A DNA stretch of 64,000 nucleotides, from the NCBI GenBank assembly GCA_034231615.1, contig CM067317.1, positions 20,543,379 to 20,607,378 on the forward strand, given 5' to 3'. Numbering within the stretch: position 1 is the first letter of the stretch; each line of letters opens with the position of its first letter. The translations under genes were made by a program, and so were the position numbers. Of this stretch, positions 12,501 through 28,034 are shown piece after piece. Source of the DNA: Meghimatium bilineatum (Eukaryota > Mollusca > Gastropoda > Stylommatophora > Philomycidae). The notes under the pieces are model-generated. The model had not been told where the DNA came from. It saw only the letters and a program-made list of their open reading frames with translations, and ran no database searches.

Positions 12501-15500
12501 TAGACATATTCTACAATTGCACCCCATGCACTACACAGCAAGTCTCTTGAAACTTTACACATGCCTCATGGAAAATGTGAGGTTTGTAACCATTGTAACT
12601 GCTGCAGTTCTCATCATTCATAGTTATATCAATAATGTGTTTTAAAAGCATCCCAGTCATTGAATAATTACATTATATTGCAGTGTATAAGCTAATAATT
12701 TTTGGAACATACAGATTCAGACCTATAACCGCCTGAGTGTTGCCGGGGCCCGAAAGGGGAGCAAAGAGTAGCAAAACTGTTTACCTTCCACGCATGTTGT
12801 AAAAGGCAACTAAGGAGGTTATGGGATGGAGTTGGCTGTCCCATCCCATATAGGGTCAGTGACCCAAATCCATGCTGAAGTCGGATGTGTCAGGCCAAAA
12901 GCAAAAGGTGCAGATATCGCATCAATGCTGTATACCATGACACAACGCATTACGTTCTCCGGACTACATCCTGCTAATCTGCAGGAGTTTGAGAATGAAC
13001 GCAGAAGAAGAAAAAGACCTATAACTGGTCAATTTTGTTAAACACTTCATCTCACATGTGATGATTTTCCTCTGCTGTGAGATTGTTAAAGACCATGTTT
13101 GACACTGGTAACAAAGTGTTGGTATGTAAATTGTAGATATTTTGTCTCTTTATGTATATACGGATAAGTTTATATGCGGTAATATACAATATTAAATCCA
13201 TCTCCATCATAACTAGCAGTATTATAGATCTACTTCTAATTGTATTGCTGACTGTGAACCATTGTAAACCAATCAATTGTAATTGCAAGTACAATTTGTA
13301 TTGTCCTTTTGTCACATTTTTACAGCTAAATAAAGTCTCAAAACTTGTTTAATTAATCATATATATTTACATATTTACTTAGTCAAAAGCAGACTGTTAT
13401 AAATTATGAAAGTTACTGAAATATAGTAAAATTAATGAGTCTTGTATGTCATTTTATGGAGCCTGAATTAGAAAATTAGTCTCAAATGAGATCTTATGAA
13501 ATGAATTAGTTACACGTTTTTTTTAAAATTATATCTACAGGAAATTTGGCAGGGATGATGATGATGATGAGGTTGATCTCTTGCAAGAGGAGGTAAAGGA
13601 AGCTATAGAATCCTGTATGACTATGGAATCTTCCACTTTAGGCATATATGAGAAGAAACGAGATGAGGAACGAACAAACATGATTGCTGCCTATTTCTTA
13701 TTTTCTGTAGTTTGGTCATTGGGTGCAACACTTGATGCAAACTCTCGTCTTAAATTTGATGAATTCTTTCATTCTTTGTGTGACATGGAAGGAACAAAGG
13801 ACAAGAATCATAAGTAATCAAAAGAAAAATTTTAATTAAAATGTGATCTAAAGGAATTGTACAATATCAAGGGCCTAAGTCGCACTTCTTGTTCACAGTT
13901 TTTAAGAAATATGCACCATCTTGTTTTTTAGTCATTTGTAATGTCATAGAGAAATGCAATATTTTTGTGATGTCACTCTGCCGGTTCATTCCTTCTGTAA
14001 GTGCAATGGATAAGCAATCAATAATCAATAAAAATAGGAAGAAATAGCTTTTGTCTCTCTTTAGCAGAGACATATAAATTTAGTAGGGAGAGGGAGTTGG
14101 GTAGTATGGTTAGATTTAGTTCTAACACCCAAATGACTCCTTTTTCAACTCTAGCATTATCCCTTCTCTTCTGATGCACACTCACTGCATTAAATCATGG
14201 CATGCTCTGCTAACTGTAGCCATTTCAAATTTTTCATTATTGTCTGCAAGTGATGTAATTTTAGTGGCAGCGCGAGCACACTATAACGCAGTTGCAATGT
14301 ACCTATGCATGGTATCTAAATTCCTTCCACATTCTGCTTATTCGGTAGGTCCTTGATATTGCACAGTTCTGTTCTAATATAGGCCTATATTAGATAGTTG
14401 TTTTTTTTTAGAATTTGACTTAAACCATTCTTGCATATTAATTAATTCATTAATTTTTTCATTATAGCTTACTAGTAATTTATGTTTTATAATTAGATTT
14501 ATTCAACAGTTGAAGTTGAAGAAAAAAAACATCTGCAATGTAAGGAAGCTTTCAGAATCAATAATTGATATATTAGCTTTGATTTCCGTCAATCATACTT
14601 TGATCAGTTTATATTTTGTGGTTTGCTAATATGGGTTTTTATGTTTACCCACATATTTACTACTACGTACAAGAATTCTTTTATTTCTTATTTCATCAAA
14701 GTGTCTTTTGTCTTGATAAACTAATTGTTTTCACTTAAGTGAGTGTTGTTTATTTCTCTTAAAAGAGTTTTTATCAAATGCTTATCCTATTTAAAAATAT
14801 TCCAATTTATTATGGCCTGCAAAATATGGTGTTTAGTCTGTGGTAACAATTTGGAGTCATAGCCTAAAATAAAAATTTAATTCAATGTTCAGTTTTCATG
14901 TATACTTACTTTATTATTAATTCATAGACCAAAGGAGTTAAAGTTCCCCAGACCAGCTCTCATTCCTAAAAAGGGAACAGTTTTTGATCATGTCTTCATA
15001 CAAAAGCGATTTGGTTCCTGGTATCCATGGACTAGTCTTATACATCCTGTCAGTATTGATGAAAAAACCAAAGTAAGAATCTTCTATATTTGTTGTTCCT
15101 GTGTACTTTTGAATGTGTAGGAAGTAAGGTTTGGATAAATACAGATAATAATAATTTTTTTATGTTATAGGGCTACATTTTCTTACAAAAAAGGCTTACT
15201 TTGATCTTTTCTCTATATCTCCACCTTTCAAACCTCTGTTTCTGTTTATGAACCAACATCATTGCACACTGTGCAGACAATTGCCTAGTCTCCCCAAGTA
15301 AATCTTAAATGATGTACATGCTGATGGTCTCTGTGGCTATATGGTTGAATGAACTTCTCATTTTGCCCCACAGGTGTTCAACCTTAGTCACACCACATTT
15401 AATACAGAATTTTCAAATCACAGCTTAAATGTCTCATGTGGATCTACTGTCCTAAACCCACATGTGGAAGATCTAAAGGTCACACTAGTGGCTCATATTA

Positions 15501-18500
15501 CCAACCACCAATACAATAATAAACCTCAAGTAGATGATATTGCTATATAGTGAGGCTTTGCCCCACAGAACTTCATATGTAGACATGTTTTTACCCTCTT
15601 TGAGTAGAACACTTCTTTCAAAGTATTGCACACTGCTGAGAGTCAGAGCCTTCTGTGTATGAAATAAAGCTATGGAGAAATCTCATTAAACAAAATGATA
15701 CACAATCCTTATTGCTCACACTCCCTGAGAATTGAAACAAAGAAATTGTCCAGGATGTGCTAGTATATTAGAGATTGGACAGACTTACTTAGAAGATATA
15801 AATTTGTGAAGATAAATATTGAGAACAAATTGAGGTTGCTAAGCTATTGCCTGTTGCATGTGAACATTTCCAAATGATGAAGATGCATAAATGTTGAAAT
15901 TGAGGCTACTCTTGAAGCATAGGTATGATTCATGAGAACAGAGTGGCACATATAGAAGGGAGTGAGAAATATGTTTAAGCAACAAATCACAAGAGCAATT
16001 TGAATGCATACACTGTCTGCAGAGATTGAATATACGTGTATTCGTAAGTTCATAAATAAATAAATCAGTATCTTTAATTAAATATTAGATATTTTCTGTA
16101 ATTTCCAATGCATATCACTGTTTCCATTATTGATTATCTGCTCAGATCAATACACTGATAATCAGCACTGTAGAAACAGAAAGACAAAGGTACTTTCTTC
16201 AAATGTTCTTACAGAAAGATTTGCCTGTACTGTTTGTGGGACCTACTGGGACTGGCAAAAGTTCCATCACAAATGACTTACTGCTACATGTAAGTTTTGT
16301 ATTTTACTTGATGACCTATAAGGTAAGGTTTTCAACTGTCCTATATACCCCACCTTGACTTAGACACTTTGTGGACACTAGAAAGAATTTTAAAAAGTGG
16401 ATCAGCCCAAGTTTAAGACAATATAACATTAGAGAAATAGGGTAGCTGGGGGCAGTGTCACACTTTTCACGTTTTAGCATACTCTGACAACAAGACTGAA
16501 CTATGAGAGGCAAAACTGCCATCAGTGTATAACTTATTCATCCATCTTACATTTGTGAGGTTATTGAAAATATACAGTTACGTGTAGACAGTGGAATAAC
16601 AATTTATGAACATATGTAAACAATCACTTTGCCCCATTTTTTAGACAAAGTTTAGCAACTGAAGATGTGAAAAATCATTATAAAATTGAGAAGATCACCA
16701 CTGCAACAGGTCTAGCACACCAGCAGTGTGTAAATGTGTGCTAAGAATATATAGAATAAATAGATAAACCTAGTTTTGTAACTTCAAACGTAAAAAAAAG
16801 TTCAGGGATAAAAAAATAGTTTGTAAGTTCTGTTTTAAAGCTAACAACGTCTTTTTAATGTTGGATGATCATTATAGCCATTTATATTGGTCTCGCCCAG
16901 CTTTAAAGTGACATCCGCAACTTCCTCATATTAGCATTTTTTTCATACATTTTGAATGCAACACTTTACCCCAAATTACACTGTTAGCAACTATCATAAA
17001 TTTTGATGAAAAAAAACAAAGTAGCCTGACAAGATAATTTGCCTAATTACTTAACAACACAACATATATTTGAGGAGGTTTTGGAATAGAGTTGGCTGTC
17101 TCATCCCAAAGGATCAAAATGACCTAGAAGTCATTCCTAAGTCAGATGTGCTAGGCCAAAAGACACAGATATTGCAACTAAACTATAAATCATGACATAC
17201 ATTTTTAACACATTCTGATCTGCAGGAGTTTGAAAAAGAGAGTAGAAGAAGAAAAGGAAAGCAGTTGATGACCTTAGAAATTTACTATAAGACAATAATT
17301 TTACTCAGCCAATTTCTACATGGTCAAAAGAATGGTTGGAAAAGATTAATTTTGTAATCATATTTGTATATTTTCCATCAACGTTCTAAACCAGAAAATA
17401 TTTACTTGTGCAATAAACAATATTTTATTAATGCTTTCTGTTCTTAAAGATCATCATTGCCAATAATGTCCATGTCTATTGCTGGTTGGATACTTGCTTT
17501 TCTTTAGATTAGACCAAATTATTTTTAATTACAGAAAAATTTCATCACATGTATTTTTATTGCATAATTTCATACTGTAAAATTGATAAATGGGGTACAT
17601 ATTGTATATCACTGAAGAGGAAATGGTTTCAAAAAATTATCAGCGAATTGTTGGAAACCTTTTTTTTTGTTCATTCTCAAATTCCCACTGAATCTCTCTA
17701 ATAGCAGGACAACGGACCTACAAGATTTTCAACTGGATTTAGTCAAGAGAACAAAAATGCATTGTGTCACCATTTTGTTTGCGCCAATGACTCAACACAT
17801 CAGACTTCAGTGTTGGTAACTATGCATTCTGTGTTTTTACCACTGATCGGTGGACATCCGTAACCATATCGATAGTATAGTTTGCAAGATATACAAGAAA
17901 ACTTGTTCTTGTACCTACTCAATGATCTCAATGCTCAAAGCTAACAGATGCCCACATGAAAAACTTAAAAATGATACTTCTGAAAGATAAATAGATTTTA
18001 TGCTATTTAAAAATCCTTGAAATTCATTTTAATCACAGATATAGATAACAAAGGAAGTGCCTGCTTTGAGGAAAAGTGACAATAAATTAATAGTGAAATG
18101 TCACAAAATCTCAGGATAATCACATCTAAGAAACATCGCATCCTAAATGTAGCAAGCTTATGAAGGAGGCATTCATTAAGTTTTTGACATGCTGTGTGAC
18201 AATATGGGTTTTAACAAATAGTGACAGCAGAAAAAATTGCTAAGGAGCTAGATTGAGAACAACATATGGAGAAGATGTAGGGCAGTTTGACATTGTGTCA
18301 TGGTAAGGTCTAGCAATAGGCTTGATCCAAACATATAACACCAAGGACAGAGGGTTGTGAAAATTCATCATTGCCTTTGCTAGTAGACATATAAAAGAAA
18401 AAATATTGATTTTTTATTTAATTATTCAGTCCTACCAATGCATAACTTATATGTATTTTTTATCAGCTTCCACGGAACAAGTATTTAATCAACAACATCA

Positions 18501-21500
18501 ACTTCTCTGCCCAGACATCTGCTAACCAGACACAGGATATTATTTTCTCCAAGTTGGAAAAGTAAACATTTTTGACCATCTTTAATAATTTGTTATTTTA
18601 TTCTATTGCATTGTTGTTTAAAAAATATAGGATCAAGATTATTTCCTTCCCAACTAAATATTTAAATGTATTCCAGGCTTTATGGAACAACTCAAGATTT
18701 TGTGCTAGAACAAGCAAGTGTAAAACTGAATGGTTTTACATAGAAACAGGAGTAAAACATGTTTGCATTATGTTACCATAGCTTTTTAGATTGAATATAG
18801 ACTTTATTTTGAAAAGTTATACCCAAAATGAACATTTTTGTATAAAATGGACAAATGATGGAAATTTTAGTGATCTTGATTTTGTAGATGACTTGGTGTT
18901 ATTAAGTCCAACTCCTAAGGCACAAGTTAGTTAGTTAGTTAGTCGTTGGATCATCATCACTGCAAACTGGACACATCCATAGTTGCTTCGATCTCTCCTT
19001 GAGTGTATCCGTCATTACACTTCTGCTGACAGTACCGGTCCTATGCTGGTTGACCATCATTCTTCTACACCCTCCAAAATGTTCACTTCTAGCAACACCG
19101 CATTTCAATCCCTGATCTTTAATCCTAGCCATTGAAAAGGAATCATCATCCACATTAGTCTCACTCTCGCGTGTTATATCTCTTAAGGAGTTCAAAACGT
19201 CAGCGCGATCCATTGCCCCATCACCCTGTGTCACAATCGCGCATGATGCCAGTTGATCTGCTCTTTCATTGCCTCGAACACCCACATGCCCAGGCACGAA
19301 AATAAATATAACCACTTTCAGTCTCGCCTTTCTCAAGGCCTCAATCCACTGTTCGCGAACGAGACCCATTTGTACCTTCCTAATCATATTCATAGTCACT
19401 CAAGATGCAGACCTGTGTTACCTTCTGTGTGCATACCCACTCAAATGTCCTGGTCACCGCCATAGTCTCCATGGTCATGCTACTCGTAGTGACCGCAAAG
19501 GCACCACTCTCCTCCCTGATTGTTTTACCTGCGCACTGAGCAGTGAAGACCCAAACACTGCAAACATGTCTAATCACAGATCCATTAGTGTATATAATCA
19601 CATCCCCCTCTTTGGTATTCTCTAAGGCACAAGATATGTTGAATCATCTTTGTGTCATCTTTTAGAATAGATTGGCCTTCAAGTCAACACTTCCAAGACT
19701 AAGATACTAAGATCATGAATTTTACTAACTGTAATTTTAAAATTGCCCTCAATGGAGAAACAGTTCAGACAACTGATAACTTTTCCAAACTAGGCAGAAA
19801 AATTACACAAGATGGAGATACAAGAAAAGAAATTTCTACCACAACTGTGTTGGCATTAAATGCATTCTACCACCTAACAAACTTCTGAAAATCATAAACA
19901 GTAAGTAAATATACCAAACTACAAATGCTCAACTTCAATGTAATATCCCCATTAACATATTGTTGCGAAAGTTGGAAAATAGCAACAACATTGGAGAAGA
20001 AATTAAATTCATTTGAAAATAAATGTCTTAGGAAACTTAAATTTTGGTTCGGAAGAATTCAATTAAGAGGACTCTTATACAAGAAAGAGACACCAAATAG
20101 CAATAGGTTTCTACAACAATAAGAAGAAAACAATTGACTTACATGGGACATGTACTTAAAATGAATGAAAAAGGACTGCCACTGAAGACATTAAAATGGG
20201 TACTAGATGGAAAAAGAGGAAGATCAATATAAACTATTCACAGAACAACCATCAAAGAGGGTATGACTATGGGTCTCAACAACATGCAAGATTTATACAC
20301 AGTAGCATCACTCAAACTGGAGAGCTCTGTGCAAAAAGACAAGCGATATCTCAAACACATCTGTGCCAACACATACAGTGGCACTGTTGACACAGTAATG
20401 CAGGACATTCTAGCTTGGGCGGCAGAAATGCAGATGCTTTGGATGGGTGGCCAATGCAAGTGTCACAATATGGACAGATGTCATCACGAATATTGAGGGT
20501 TGTGTGCTAGTCTCCGCAAGGATAAGATATTGAATACAATGAGAGTAAGTGCTAAGTGCAAATAGAACAGGAAAACTCTACATGAAAATCAGAACTAAAG
20601 CCTTGTTCAGCTCGAGAACTTGCTTCTAGTCCCCGGTGATCCTAAATATATGTGTAGAGACTTAGACTTTGATGGGGGTTCATGATGCTGGTGAATGACA
20701 CCTCGGCTAAGAGGGCAACTGAGCCTGGACCCAACTCTACTGTTGAGTTCTTCCTATTCCGGAATCATGCCTGTGGATGAGAAAAGGTTTAGTACTCGAT
20801 AAGCACAGGCACAATATATCTAATTACAGGAGACAAGTTCACTGGCAGTAAAACACTTTGTGTGAGATAGAAGTAGTCGACCCAAGCCTAAATCCTTGAT
20901 TACTACCTACTCAGAGATTGCCACCCAAGGACATGTTTTGGCCTGAAAATACCAAACTACTTGTAATTTTAAATAGTACTATGACAAAAATGAGAGGTAA
21001 TCTCCCTCAGTACCAAGTACCCCAAAACTTCAGGGAAGTTGAATCTCTGCTAAAACAATACACCAAAACTTCAGGGAAGTTGAATCTCTGCTAAAACAAT
21101 CTATGAGAAATATGAGAGAACTAATTAGAAGCTACTAACCTGAACAAGGAACAAGACAACATCAACAGATTGAACAGAAATGAACAAGTCAAATATTTCA
21201 ACTGAGAACGGGACACTGCAGATTAAAGGCACACATTGAATTGACATCAGAAATTCTATGACCTGCATCTATGGATCAACAACACAGACACCAGAACACA
21301 TACTACAGGACTGTTCCAGTTTCACTCTTCACAGAACAACATTGTGGTCTGCAGGAGCATGTCTACAAAACAAACTGTTGGGAACCACAGTGACCTAAGA
21401 CAAACTGCTCTATAGATGACCAATATTGGTCTGGATATATAATAATTGATATAAGAAGAGGAACTGTTGCATGGTGGTTGCCTGAATAGCCACTGGTGAG

Positions 21501-24500
21501 ACCTTCAGACCTTCTACATGCAGAAAACTGATAAAGTTGGGAATCTTTTTATTTAGATAGGCCTATACAATCAAAAGCAGCAGGAACATTTTATAGTGAC
21601 AACCAGGACATGCAGTCTTTAATTCCCAGCCCAGATTAGCCTCTTTTCATTCCCCATTACCAGGATTATAATATATGAAAAAATATATGTATATCTAATG
21701 TTTTTTTTAAATAGAAAGTTATTACCATTACAGGAGAAGAAAAGGAGTATATGGTCCAACTAAAGGAAAGAAACTGTGTGTATTTGTTGATGATTTGAAC
21801 ATGCCCTCAAAAGAAAAATATGGAGCTCAACCTCCCATTGAGTTACTCAGACAATGGATTGATCACAGATACTGGTTTGACAGGTGAGTGCTTCTATCAC
21901 CCTGTTGATTTGACCTGTGGTATTTATGCCATTCCACTGTTTTGAGATGTTTATCGATACTAAACTCTTTCGGGATTAGATGTTTTGCAGGTTTTTACCA
22001 AATTAATTTTCAGTTGTATAAAAAGTGTATTACTTGTATTCTTTTCATTTTATGGGTTCAGACCATAATATTAATAAATGGAGTACATATTGTATGTCAT
22101 TGGAGAGGAAAACAGTTGCAGAAAATGTACATATTAGTAAATTGTTGAAATATGTTTCTTCAAAGGAATAATTACAATTTTAAAACAGAAAAATAATGAT
22201 TAGTTTACAATTTTAAAAATAAAAGTATTGCAATTTGCCTAATTTGTCAATAGTCTGAAGTGTTCTGATCAAAATTTCTGGTATTTGTGATAGTGTATTT
22301 AGTTTTAGTCAGTACACAATTTATTTGATGTATTTATGTAAAAAAAATGTTGATGTTATCTAAATTTCCTCAGTGATGTCAGAAGCAACACAAATTTAAT
22401 AAATCTACCTCCTCAAAACACCTTATGAGAATGAACCATAACCAACTACCAACAAGAACATAAGAAAATCCTGATACAAGGCCAGAGGAAGACCTAGAAT
22501 AGATGGATAGATAAATCAAGACAACACTGAACAAATACAAATTCAACATAGCTAAGGTGACACATCTGGTCTTCGATAGACAACTAAAGGTCCCAGTCAT
22601 CACCTCTGTGCCATCATCCACCTGAGGATAGACAACAGACCTCTTCACAACTTCATTAGATGCTTTTGTTTACTTACTACAACTGACCTCATATGGTATC
22701 ATATTCCATAAAGTCTGGATCTGTGACGGAGTGGTACAGAGTACATCTGTGACAGCCAAGGTACCAAGGTTCAAGCCAAGGTTCAATACCTGCCACAGGC
22801 ATTTGTGCATCTGGACCATTCAGAAATCAATGACAAACTATTGGACTTTATTTGTATTGCCTAGAAAATCACTACAGCCAAAAAATGATGGGTTGATGGC
22901 TGCATCCTGAATAGAATACACTACCAATATATATGTCTCCCTTAAGAAATAATACTTCTTACAGTTTGAAGTGAACAAGTTAGTCTATCTTCTCAATTAC
23001 TTGTGGTACCACTGTTCTTTGATGTTTCAGAGGTGTTGACAGCTTATGATTGTAAGTGACAAGCATACAAAATATCGAAATCTAATCCAGACCTCTTTAA
23101 TCTTTTTGTTATTTTGCCAGTCATAACTATAATCATAGTTGTCACTGAAATCTTCTAACTCTGAATAAATTCTGAATAAGAACTATAGCCTGTTCTGCAC
23201 TGTCTAGAAACAGTGGGCATTGCTCTTATTTCTCAGAAATAAAAAAAACACAATATAGTGAAAAGTTGGTTTTTCAAGACAAAACATGCTTGTTTTGATG
23301 AAATATGAGGTGGGAGTATTCTTGCATGTATCAGTAAAGAAAGGGGTAAACATAAAAACCTGTATTAGTGAAGCACAATATATATTCTGATCAAAGGATG
23401 ATTCATAGAAACCAAACTGATATATCAGTTGATTATCCAGTTTCTTCTTTATATTACTGTGATTTGTATGAAAAGGGTTAGGACACAAATAAATTGAGAC
23501 TGATCGTGATATTACTTCACCTCCAAGTGATTGTCTTTGTAACAGATTGCTTCACTACTATCTAGAAAAATGAGTAGGAAAGACGAACATTGTCACAGAA
23601 TTAGTGTACTGAAAAAAATTGATATGTTGGATCAAAAGGCACACATATTACAGCCAACTTGTAAACATATGCTTGACAGATGCTTATCAGCTCAAAGAAA
23701 GAATAGTTTTTAATGATTATACGTAAGAAATTGAACAATGCTTTTTTGTGTAAAACAGTGGATGAGTGCTGAAATAATGGCCACATGCTCCAGGTATCCC
23801 CTGTGCTGAACTAATGGCTACATGCTCCAAGCATCAAAATAGAAACTCTATTTCTGTCAGCAGATGGCAAATGTTATGTAAAAATTCTTGTTGTGTAATT
23901 TTGACAGAATTCAGTTTTATTGTCGCAAATATACATGATCATAAAATTATAAGCCTTAAAGGTGCATGGCTGTTTAGAAACTCATGTTTACAAATCAATA
24001 TAGTACACAAATGCTGTAATTCTCTGAGAATACTGTTTGTGACAGGAACAAATTTAAGTTTAAATTATAAACAGAGACGTACCATATGTATATAACTTGC
24101 CCTTGCCTTATAGATACTATTTAGTTACTTTCTAGGGTTCAAAAGTGCTGTCATCCTTCCTATGACTAACACTCATGCATGCTCAAATGGAAAATGGAAA
24201 TATCACAGCCCCTACATTTCCTACATCTTGACTCATTTCTGACACACATTATGTATCTCTCAAATGGAAATATTTGTTCATTTACATCTCTGCTGATGTA
24301 AAATTTACTGTTTATGTGACTTCTTCAATTAGCACAGCCAAATCCTTCTTCACATATAGGTCCTGCCAACTGGTCATACACAGTGTGAATAATTTTGGAT
24401 GATGCGACTAATATGAACATTTCCTTGGTCAATTTGCATATATTTTGATTTTCCTACCAATAAAAAAGGTCATATCAACCAAGATCAGTGATGCTGTGTG

Positions 24501-27500
24501 TGATCAGTGGTAGAACCTATATCTGAAGAAGGATTTGACACAGCTTCTCCACCAACTGAATTATATTAACATACTCTTTAAATTATGCATAAAAATAAAT
24601 AGCTATAAACACACACATACCTGTATATTTATGCTCTATACATAAACAGGCATAAGACAAACACTACATATACATGACACATAAATATAAATATAGACAT
24701 GCAAGTAGAATAGTGAATAAATATATAACTTGTGCTCAAATCATTAGGAAGGACACCTGTATTCTGCATTTGGTTGACATTGTAATGCTGGCAGCAATGG
24801 GTCCCCCTGGAGGTGGTAGGAACACAGTAACTCATCGTTTTCTGCGTCATTTCAACATTATTGGCATTGAGATGTTTGATGATGAAACAATGAGGAACAT
24901 ATTTGCTCCTATCCTTGATTGGCATTTTATGTCATATGAGACAAGTCAACGTAAATTTTCAAGAGTGAGTAATAGTATACATTTTGTAATTATAATCGAT
25001 TGATCAATGGGTCTGAATGTACAAGAAGAAGAAAAAAAGGTAATACGTCCTCTGGGATTAACTCCTTGGCTGCACGGTCTAAAAAGGTCAAATCGTAACT
25101 CCAGTGCCGGAATATTTTAAGGTTTGTAGAATTTTTCCCCCGAACCAATTTGCCCACCGCATTCTCGTGTTCAGGAATTTAAGTGTATTATTGCTGTACA
25201 CTCTAATTTATAAATTTACAAGCATAATGCTTCTTTACATTATGGAAGTGATGTAAAAACCATTATATAAATTCATCTTGCAAAATGAAACAGTATTTCA
25301 AACAAATAATCATAATAATCCATTTTATTCTGGACGCAAAGTTTTTTCCTAAAAGTAATATCTTGTCAGCATATTTATTTCTCATCACAAATAGGACCTA
25401 AGTTGTATAATAGTATCATGTGATACACATTCAAAGATTTTCTTAATGTTTGCATGATCAATGTTCTGAATTATTACAGTATTATTGCCCCCCTCCCCCC
25501 CCAAAAAAACAACAACTGTGGAGCTTACCTAATCACATATCTGACCATGAAATTGAAACACATGCACTACAAATGTGGAGCTGACCTTATCACATGTCTG
25601 ACCATGAAATTGAAACACATGCACTACAAATGTGGAGCTGACCTTATCATATATCTGACCATGAAATTGGAACACATGCACTGCAAATGTGGAGCTGACA
25701 TTATCACATATCTGACCATGAAGTAGAAATATGTGTCATCCAAATTTTTCTATAGGGCCTATTTTCATAATCAGTAACTAGTACCACAGTGAAAATTAAT
25801 ACTTTCTAAATCACTTCCTTAATCAGATAATGAATGCTAGAATTATTGGAGAAACTTTCTTCCAAATGTTTATAAATATCAGATACATTGAGTCTACTCT
25901 TTGCCATAGTATTAGGTCAAGGAAAATGGCTATGATAAATAAAGGCCAGCTGTGTTAACACACAAAAATTATAAGTTACAAATGTGGGAAAATATTGAAT
26001 CTCAATTACTAGATGACCTCTAGACAGCTTGAACTAGCCACTCAGAGTATTTGAACACTTTGAGGTGCTATCAGGGATAAATTATAAAAATACATGGCCC
26101 ATCACTTCATATGGAGATGTCTGCAAAATAGAGCTAACTTTTCACCATATACTTAAGGATGCCTTCGCAGCCAATGGGTTAAAAAAACAATTAAAGATTA
26201 TTAGTTTTAAAATAAATACATTTAAGAGTTTTAAATGTACTATGCTTGTAGCTGAGCGGTGCTTTAATTAATGTAGCGAGTTGTATATAATTTGCAGTAA
26301 TAATACATCATTGGTTTATAGTAATTAATATCTCAGTGATATGTAGTGTTGCATAGACCCTATGTGATTAATGTGTTCAGTTTATATGGAGTTTTTCAAT
26401 GTTAATGTGAGTTACATTTGCACCTAGGTCTTAATTGTGATATTACAATAGACCTACTGTAGATTTCTGTTTATTAACCGATCCATAAGCTCAAGAGGTG
26501 ATTTTAACATTCAGAAAGTTTTGAAAGTTGATAATCCATTTATAGGCAGAGGTACCAAAAACATAACAATACCGGGTAATGATACTGTGATTTTATTATT
26601 AGAATGAAGAGACAAGCAAAATCATGCTAAAAAGAAATTAACAAAAACTTTAGCAACCCTAAGACCCAAGGTCATTTCTTTCATTTTCCCCACTTACATT
26701 CACTGGATGAATGAAAAGGATAGCTGGGATATCACAGATATGGTACATCAAAGATATCACAGCTTGACCATCCCCAGCCATGCATGACCGTCTGCAATAG
26801 AAATACTATTGAAGGTCATACCCCAGTGATCATTAAACCTGTATCTTCCAGGTAAGAGCATTGTTTCCAGATTCATGCTTTCATTTAGTCAGGAATGTTG
26901 GCTATTACAGTGGTGACAGTAACACATAGGCTACATTTTTAGGCAAATATGGTTGTTTTCACAATCCCTATTAAATCGAATTTGCATGAAAGAGCCTTCA
27001 AACTTTCTATGTGTACTAATTAATGTTTGCACTTTCTGAACGAATTTCAAAGCCCCAGAGTTAGTTTAAGTGCAAAATCCTACTTATTATTATGCTATAT
27101 ATTATGATTTGCATTAATTTCTATAAAAAGTACAATCTCTTGACTGTTTATTACGAGTGCCATCATTTTTTAATGTACCAGACTTTTCTGGACAAGCTTT
27201 ATTTAGTTAAAGTATCGTAACAGGGCTTATACAATTCTGTTACAGTCACAAGGATTGCTGCAGGATTCAACAATTTTCGTGCTACACACTGAGAGCTCCC
27301 CTCCCTCCCTCTGCACACCATCCACTGAGAGACCTACACATACAACCATTCTGAAATAAATATCTTGACCCAGAACCACTGATCTGTAATTATAGACCAC
27401 TCAAACGAGAAATAATTTGCTGGAAAATAAATTACCTAAATTTTGCTACCTTCCCACAAAAAAGTACCGGGTAGACTCTTATTTTGAGATTGAATCCAGA

Positions 27501-27973
27501 ATTCTGAACAACTTCAGAAAGAGCAACATAACATAACCAAGACTTATATCTGGCTTTCATGGATCAAGAAAAAGCTTTTGACAGAGTGGATAGAGCACAA
27601 CTATGGATAACACTACAGATATATGGTGTTCCCCAACATCTGATAAGCCTATGTGAGAGCATATACTTCAATAGTCAATGCTCAGTAAGAACGAGCACAT
27701 CTGATAATTTTTAAATTCACTTGCATGTGAGGAAGGGATGTGTACTATCCCCCCTATTGTTCATTAACATACATATATCACATCTGCAAAGTAGCAATGA
27801 CGACGGAAGAAAACAATCTGAAGGATAACTTAAATGAACTACTATTTCATATGACCAAGCATTAGTGGTATCATCAGAAGAAGAACTGCAAAGACAAATA
27901 GATAGAGATTACATTAAACATGAAGATAAATATAGAGAAGACCACAGTAATTAAGATAGGAAAAACAGAAACA

Positions 27974-28034
<61 letters not shown>

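Noticed and set aside
19269-19625. 118-codon plus-strand ORF
   Set aside because: Antisense shadow of the minus-strand RNase H relic.
24674-25003. 109-codon ORF as a separate gene
   Set aside because: It is dynein exon 12 read through into both introns.
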